Shown here: positions 61,043 to 64,000 of the stretch, piece after piece
Numbering within the stretch: position 1 is the first letter of the stretch
Layout of the letters: each line of letters opens with the position of its first letter
Assembly (NCBI GenBank): GCA_037349105.1
Contig: JAYJMM010000124.1
Coordinates: 1,844,001-1,908,000 of the forward strand
Direction: 5' to 3'
Origin: Limnomonas spitsbergensis
Taxonomy: Eukaryota; Chlorophyta; Chlorophyceae; Chlamydomonadales
Length of the DNA: 64,000 bases
The notes under the pieces: generated by a model
What the model was told of the DNA's origin: nothing
Database searches by the model: none
What the model saw: the letters and a program-made list of their open reading frames with translations, nothing else
Position numbers and translations under genes: made by a program

Positions 61043-61633
61043 CTACCTGACTTGCTGAGGCGGCGGCCTTGCCAGCGGCGGCGGCATCGGGGCACCCGGC
61101 ATGCGTGGCGGCGGCCCTTGCCGCCCCATGGGTGGCGCGGGGCCTCCGGGCATCCCTGGTCGCGCCAGGGGAGGCGCGGGGGCAGATGGGCCTCCAGGGC
61201 GGTTCAGCGGCGTCGGGGGCAGCGGGATGCCCGGGGGCCTCAGCGTCGAAGGCGGGGCCCCAGCCGGCCTCGCAGGCGCAGCAGGCAGCGGCGGGGCGCC
61301 CGCTGGCCTCGCAGACGCGGCAGGCAGCGGCGTGGGCAACGACGGCGTCGAAGCCGGCTCCGCTGGCCTCGCCGGCGGCGGCGCGGGCGCTGACGATGGG
61401 ACAGCGGCGTCATTCTCATATCTCATGCTTGGTGTCGGGGGGGCGCCAGCGGCGGCGGCAGGCATGCCTAGGGGGCGGGCATCCGGCGCCACCGCCGGCG
61501 CTGCCGCAGGCGCAGTGGCGTCTGCGGCCTCTGTGGGCATCTTGCCCGGTGTGAGCATAACCATAAACATTGCACCCTTGAAGCTGAGGGGACCCTCCAC
61601 CTTGGCCATCTCACCGAGGTCAGCGATAAATTT
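61043..61633 (-). CDS. infC: Translation initiation factor IF-3 (organellar), last exon with Pro/Ala-rich tail
   Basis: On the minus strand the acceptor ttttttcgccgcccgcag is followed in phase 0 by KFIADLGEMAKVEGPLSFKG then AMFMVMLTPGK. This is the end of the IF-3 C-terminal domain: the helix before K-V-E and the last strand, equivalent to the bacterial '..KVE....ML.P.K' ending. IF-3 binds the small ribosomal subunit and proofreads start-codon/initiator-tRNA pairing; a nuclear copy of this bacterial type would serve plastid or mitochondrial ribosomes. About 165 more residues follow, almost all Pro, Ala, Gly, Met and Arg (for example PAAPARPAGAPP repeats), to the TAG at 61043-61045. Bacterial IF-3 lacks such a tail, while some organellar IF-3 proteins carry extensions. 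The frame is open 24 bases upstream of the acceptor, but that sequence is the intron's pyrimidine tract. Confidence 0.92.
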   Translation of the reverse strand, partial: KFIADLGEMAKVEGPLSFKGAMFMVMLTPGKMPTEAADATAPAAAPAVAPDARPLGMPAAAAGAPPTPSMRYENDAAVPSSAPAPPPARPAEPASTPSLPTPLPAASARPAGAPPLPAAPARPAGAPPSTLRPPGIPLPPTPLNRPGGPSAPAPPLARPGMPGGPAPPMGRQGPPPRMPGAPMPPPLARPPPQQVR

Positions 61634-61699
61634 CTGCGGGCGGCGAAAAAACATCATCCTTCAGTGCCAAGGAGGACACGTAGCCAAAAAGGAAGGCTG

Positions 61700-62130
61700 A
61701 CAGAGTTGGAACTCCACGAAGCAGCTCTTTACCATGCAACCATCAAAGGCCCTACTGGGACTACCTGCCCCAAACTACGATAACTGGCCAAACTTAAGGC
61801 CTTTGGATGGAAATAGCTGGACCGGCTGAATCATGATCAAATGCTAGACCCAAGGAGCTCACCCGCAGCAGCTCCTTCCCTGCAGCCATTGAAGGCCCTC
61901 ATGGGACAATCTGCCAAACTAAAACAGCATGGCTGGCGACTGGCCAAACTTCAGGCTTTTGGATGGAGGCCAGTCGGTAGCTGGACTGAAGCTGAATCTG
62001 CTGATCAAACGCTCGACCCAAGGGCTCATTTAGTGCTACGGCCGAACGGGTGGCTTCCTTGATCGAAGGTTTTCAGGGCGTATCGTTTATTTATTAGATT
62101 ATTAAACGCGGGACCCAAGAGCTCACCAGC
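61700..62130 (-). repeat. Diverged copies of the IF-3 exon end and its donor
   Basis: The real exon end and donor (on the plus strand cccaagagctcaccagcagc, agctccttgcc; 62113-62145) recur in the intron as cccaaggagctcacccgcag, cagctccttccc (near 61849). Weaker copies are near 61711 (gaactccacgaagcagctct) and 61998 (cccaagggctcatttagtgc). Each is the exon's 3' end, the gtgag donor and adjoining intron, so this is another junction duplication. Confidence 0.72.
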
Positions 62131-62204
62131 AGCAGCTCCTTGCCCGTGTCCTTGAACTGTAGCTGTCGACCGGCGAACTTCATTGAAAGCTTGACCTTGT
62201 CACC
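62127..62204 (-). CDS. infC: IF-3, internal exon
   Basis: This minus-strand exon lies between the acceptor atcgtggctcag and the donor ctgctgctg|gtgagc: 78 bp, 26 codons, phase 0 at both ends. It reads GDKVKLSMKFAGRQLQFKDT and GKELLL. This is the middle of the IF-3 C-terminal domain; G-D-K-V-K followed by a K-F-x-G-R strand is typical (bacterial proteins have GDKxKxxxRFRGRE). It joins in frame to the exons at 63770-63860 and 61043-61633, so the domain is uninterrupted at the protein level. The usual acidic residue after G-R is Gln here. The donor region is copied in the downstream intron. Confidence 0.93.
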
Positions 62205-62252
62205 CTGAGCCACGATGGATACACACGAGAGTCAGAAAGAGAGGAAGCTACG

Positions 62253-62557
62253 CCCAATTAGGGCGTGGGGGTTAAGGAAACATCGCAGCTTGGGGCCGTA
62301 GCTCACTCTGCGCTGTTACCGTCAGGATGGATTCAACCGACGGCACCAATTAGGGCGTGGGGGTTAAGGAAACATCGCAGCTTGGGGGCCGTAGGTAACT
62401 CTGCGCTGTTACCGTCAGGATGGATTCAACCGAGTGTCAATCCCGGCGCCAATTAGGGCGAGGGGGTTAAGGAAACAGCGCAGCTTGGGGGCCGTATGTA
62501 ACTCCGAAACCATTACCATCAGGATGGATTTCACCGAGAGCCAATCCTGACGCCAAT
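62253..62557. repeat. Three ~92-103-bp tandem copies in an IF-3 intron
   Basis: The unit includes caattagggcgtgggggtta, aggaaacatcgcagcttggg, aactctgcgctgttaccgtc and aggatggattcaaccga. Starts are near 62256, 62348 and 62451, with a partial fourth at 62554. The array lies between two IF-3 exons. No coding support. Confidence 0.88.
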
Positions 62558-62577
62558 TTCAGACAACCATTTTGGGG

Positions 62578-62789
62578 TACTGTAGATTTGATTTGTTTGG
62601 CCTAGGGCATCAAAAAACAATGTATTGTTAATGCTGCCCTCGGGGGGCAAACTGTCGACAAAAACTCAAAATTTCTAAAAACTGGCGTCGACAATCATTT
62701 GTGAACTCAAATAACGACAATTCGTAAATTCATGGATCCCTCAACCCCAAACAATGTTCATTATGAGGGAAGGCCAAGCAAATCTACTG
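62578..62789. mobile_element. MITE-like element, second copy
   Basis: It starts tactgtagatttgatttgtt and ends ggccaagcaaatctac, the same inverted ends as the element at 44919-45110, with a related interior (actgtcgacaaaaactc; cctcaaccccaaacaatgtt). It is about 212 bp, non-coding, and inside an IF-3 intron. Confidence 0.72.
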
Positions 62790-63086
62790 AAGCCAAACCA
62801 TCTCACAAATTTAACAGCCTTTCAGCAGTGGTTCGACCCAAAGTCTATTCTTTTCAGCCATTTGACATGGCACTGAATATGAAATTATAACAGGACAATC
62901 CACAGGACAGCACTTAAAAGCAAAATGATTCATCCGCAGTTTTCACTCATGGCCTGGACAGGACAGCGGCAGCAATGGCTGTCGTGCGCGCTTGTAGCAC
63001 TCTTCTCCTCCCCACACGCACGCTTTCACCCCTCTCACACCTACACTTGCCCCCCCCCCCCCCCCACCACCCATCCCCCAAATGCC

Positions 63087-63770
63087 TTCCACAGGAACTT
63101 CTTAGTCATCCTAGCGTCGATTGCAACATTGATGTCATGAAATGGCAACACACCGATAAACTAAACCACCACCCACAACACACACACGTTATTGTAAGTA
63201 CAAACACATCCCTATAGTTAACCAGCCCTCCTCAACACACACAGGCACACACACTAATGGAGTTGAGGGATCCATGGATTGAATAGATATCCATTGTCAA
63301 GGCCAGTTTTCAGTCGGAAATTATGAGTTCTGTCCACAGTTTGCCCCTGAGGACCCACGTCCCTACACTTCACCAGCCCTCCTCAACACGCACGCACTCA
63401 TGGGGGAAGCATCCTCCAGACACACACCTTCCACAAGAACTTCTTCGCCATCCTGGACTTGATCACAACATCCGACATGACAAACACACAAACCACCGCC
63501 TCTCTACGACACACTTTCGTGCGTCAACACTCCCAAGCTGCACACGTTCAACAAAAACTTCTTCGCCATCCTGAACTTCATCTCAACATCCAATATACTG
63601 GTAAAAGCAGGACACACAAACCACCACCTCCCTACAACACACTCCCAAGCCGCGCACCTTCAAGAGGAACTTCTTCGCCATCCTGAACTTCATCTCAACA
63701 TCCAATATACTGGTAAAAGCAGGACACACAAACCACCACCTCCCTACAACACACTCCCAAGCCGCGCACC
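63087..63770 (-). repeat. ~112-bp tandem copies of the IF-3 exon end and donor
   Basis: The true exon end (plus strand caccttcaagaggaacttct, tcgccatcctgaactt; from 63768) recurs at about 63659, 63547, 63429 and, weaker, 63087, at spacings of 112, 112, 118 and 342 bp. Each copy contains about 33 bp of exon, the donor (cttgaag|gtgcgc; GT kept but neighbours altered in older copies) and about 79 bp of intron. Copies nearest the exon are the best preserved and distant ones the most diverged, which suggests ordered growth. Confidence 0.85.
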
Positions 63771-63860
63771 TTCAAGAGGAACTTCTTCGCCATCCTGAAC
63801 TTAATAGCGACGTCATTGTCGTCAGTCTTCGGAGTCAACTTGATCTCCTTGGTTTCGACA
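63770..63860 (-). CDS. infC: IF-3, internal exon: start of the C-terminal domain
   Basis: On the minus strand the acceptor tgttgccgttgccgcag is followed by one base that completes an upstream codon, then 30 codons: VETKEIKLTPKTDDNDVAIK and FRMAKKFLLK, to the donor aag|gtgcgc. K-E-I-K-x-x-P-x-T-D-x-x-D is the hallmark opening of the IF-3 C-terminal domain, followed by a K-x-x-x-A-x-x-F-L helix. Exit phase 0 matches the exon at 62127-62204. The N-terminal domain, linker and any transit peptide must be encoded beyond the right edge. Together the three exons encode a complete C-terminal domain with no frameshift, so the gene appears functional. Confidence 0.93.
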
Positions 63861-63970
63861 CTGCGGCAACGGCAACAAGTGACACAGATTCAACTCCCAC
63901 TGCCGCGGCCGCCGCCATTGACAACGATTGCGCAACAACAGCAGCAGCAATGAAAACAATTGCCAACAGT

Positions 63971-64000
63971 CCTTGGTTAAGGGTTTAGGGTTCAGGGTTA
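63971..64000. repeat. Telomere-like G-rich words at the window end
   Basis: ggttaagggtttagggttca and gggtta contain one exact TTTAGGG and close variants. It is in the orientation opposite to most CCCTGAA blocks in the window. It is an interstitial trace, too short to call a telomere. Confidence 0.5.

Noticed and set aside
60747..61700. Plus-strand frames of 90-213 codons opposite the IF-3 last exon and the 20-bp repeat
   Set aside because: They are GC-rich antisense shadows; the minus strand carries the conserved IF-3 domain with matching splice phases.

Overview
The window is eukaryotic nuclear DNA, most likely from a green alga. It has short exons bounded by AG acceptors and mostly GTG-type donors (gtgagc, gtgagg, gtgggc, gtgcgc). 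It carries a nuclear gene for a bacterial-type (organellar) translation initiation factor IF-3, TGTAA motifs downstream of two stop codons, and many degenerate CCCTAAA/CCCTGAA blocks resembling the plant-type telomere repeat. A prasinophyte (for example Pyramimonadales) would fit, but that is inference. Most of the sequence is tandem repeat, and no prokaryotic operon, CRISPR array, rRNA or tRNA was recognised.

Layout. 1-23288: a 41-bp satellite, about 568 units, running off the left edge, with higher-order duplications. 23699-37834 (+): gene A, an intron-rich coiled-coil protein of unknown function; four exons are visible and join in phase (about 200 residues, N-terminus missing). Its first visible intron is filled by about 160 copies of a roughly 72-bp unit, and its second by about nine copies of a 76-bp unit. 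37835-40806: degenerate copies of gene A's last exon, then 64-bp and 28-bp tandem arrays. 41100-43270: gene-poor, with LINE 3' tails. 44470-50805 (+): gene B, a short protein end with one membrane-like segment; four exons join in phase, and its introns hold a MITE, a 2.6-kb hexanucleotide array and a 24-bp minisatellite. 50937-53245: LINE fragments. 54000-57355 (+): gene C, a complete two-exon gene for a 416-residue coiled-coil protein. 57448-60764: more repeats and LINE remnants. 61043-63860 (-): the IF-3 gene, whose C-terminal domain is complete in three in-phase exons and is followed by a long Pro/Ala-rich tail; its 5' part lies beyond the right edge.

The most unusual observation is that several tandem arrays are built from the host gene's own splice junctions. 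In gene A the array in front of exon 36097-36305 repeats that exon's acceptor plus its first bases. The array behind the exon repeats its last 40-odd bases plus donor. Smaller versions occur at gene A's next exon, at gene B's last exon and at both visible IF-3 donors: six junctions in three unrelated genes. In each case the copies extend into the intron, so real splice sites sit beside rows of near-identical decoys. This looks like recurrent tandem duplication across exon-intron borders, with possible consequences for splicing and intron growth. The mechanism and any function are inference.
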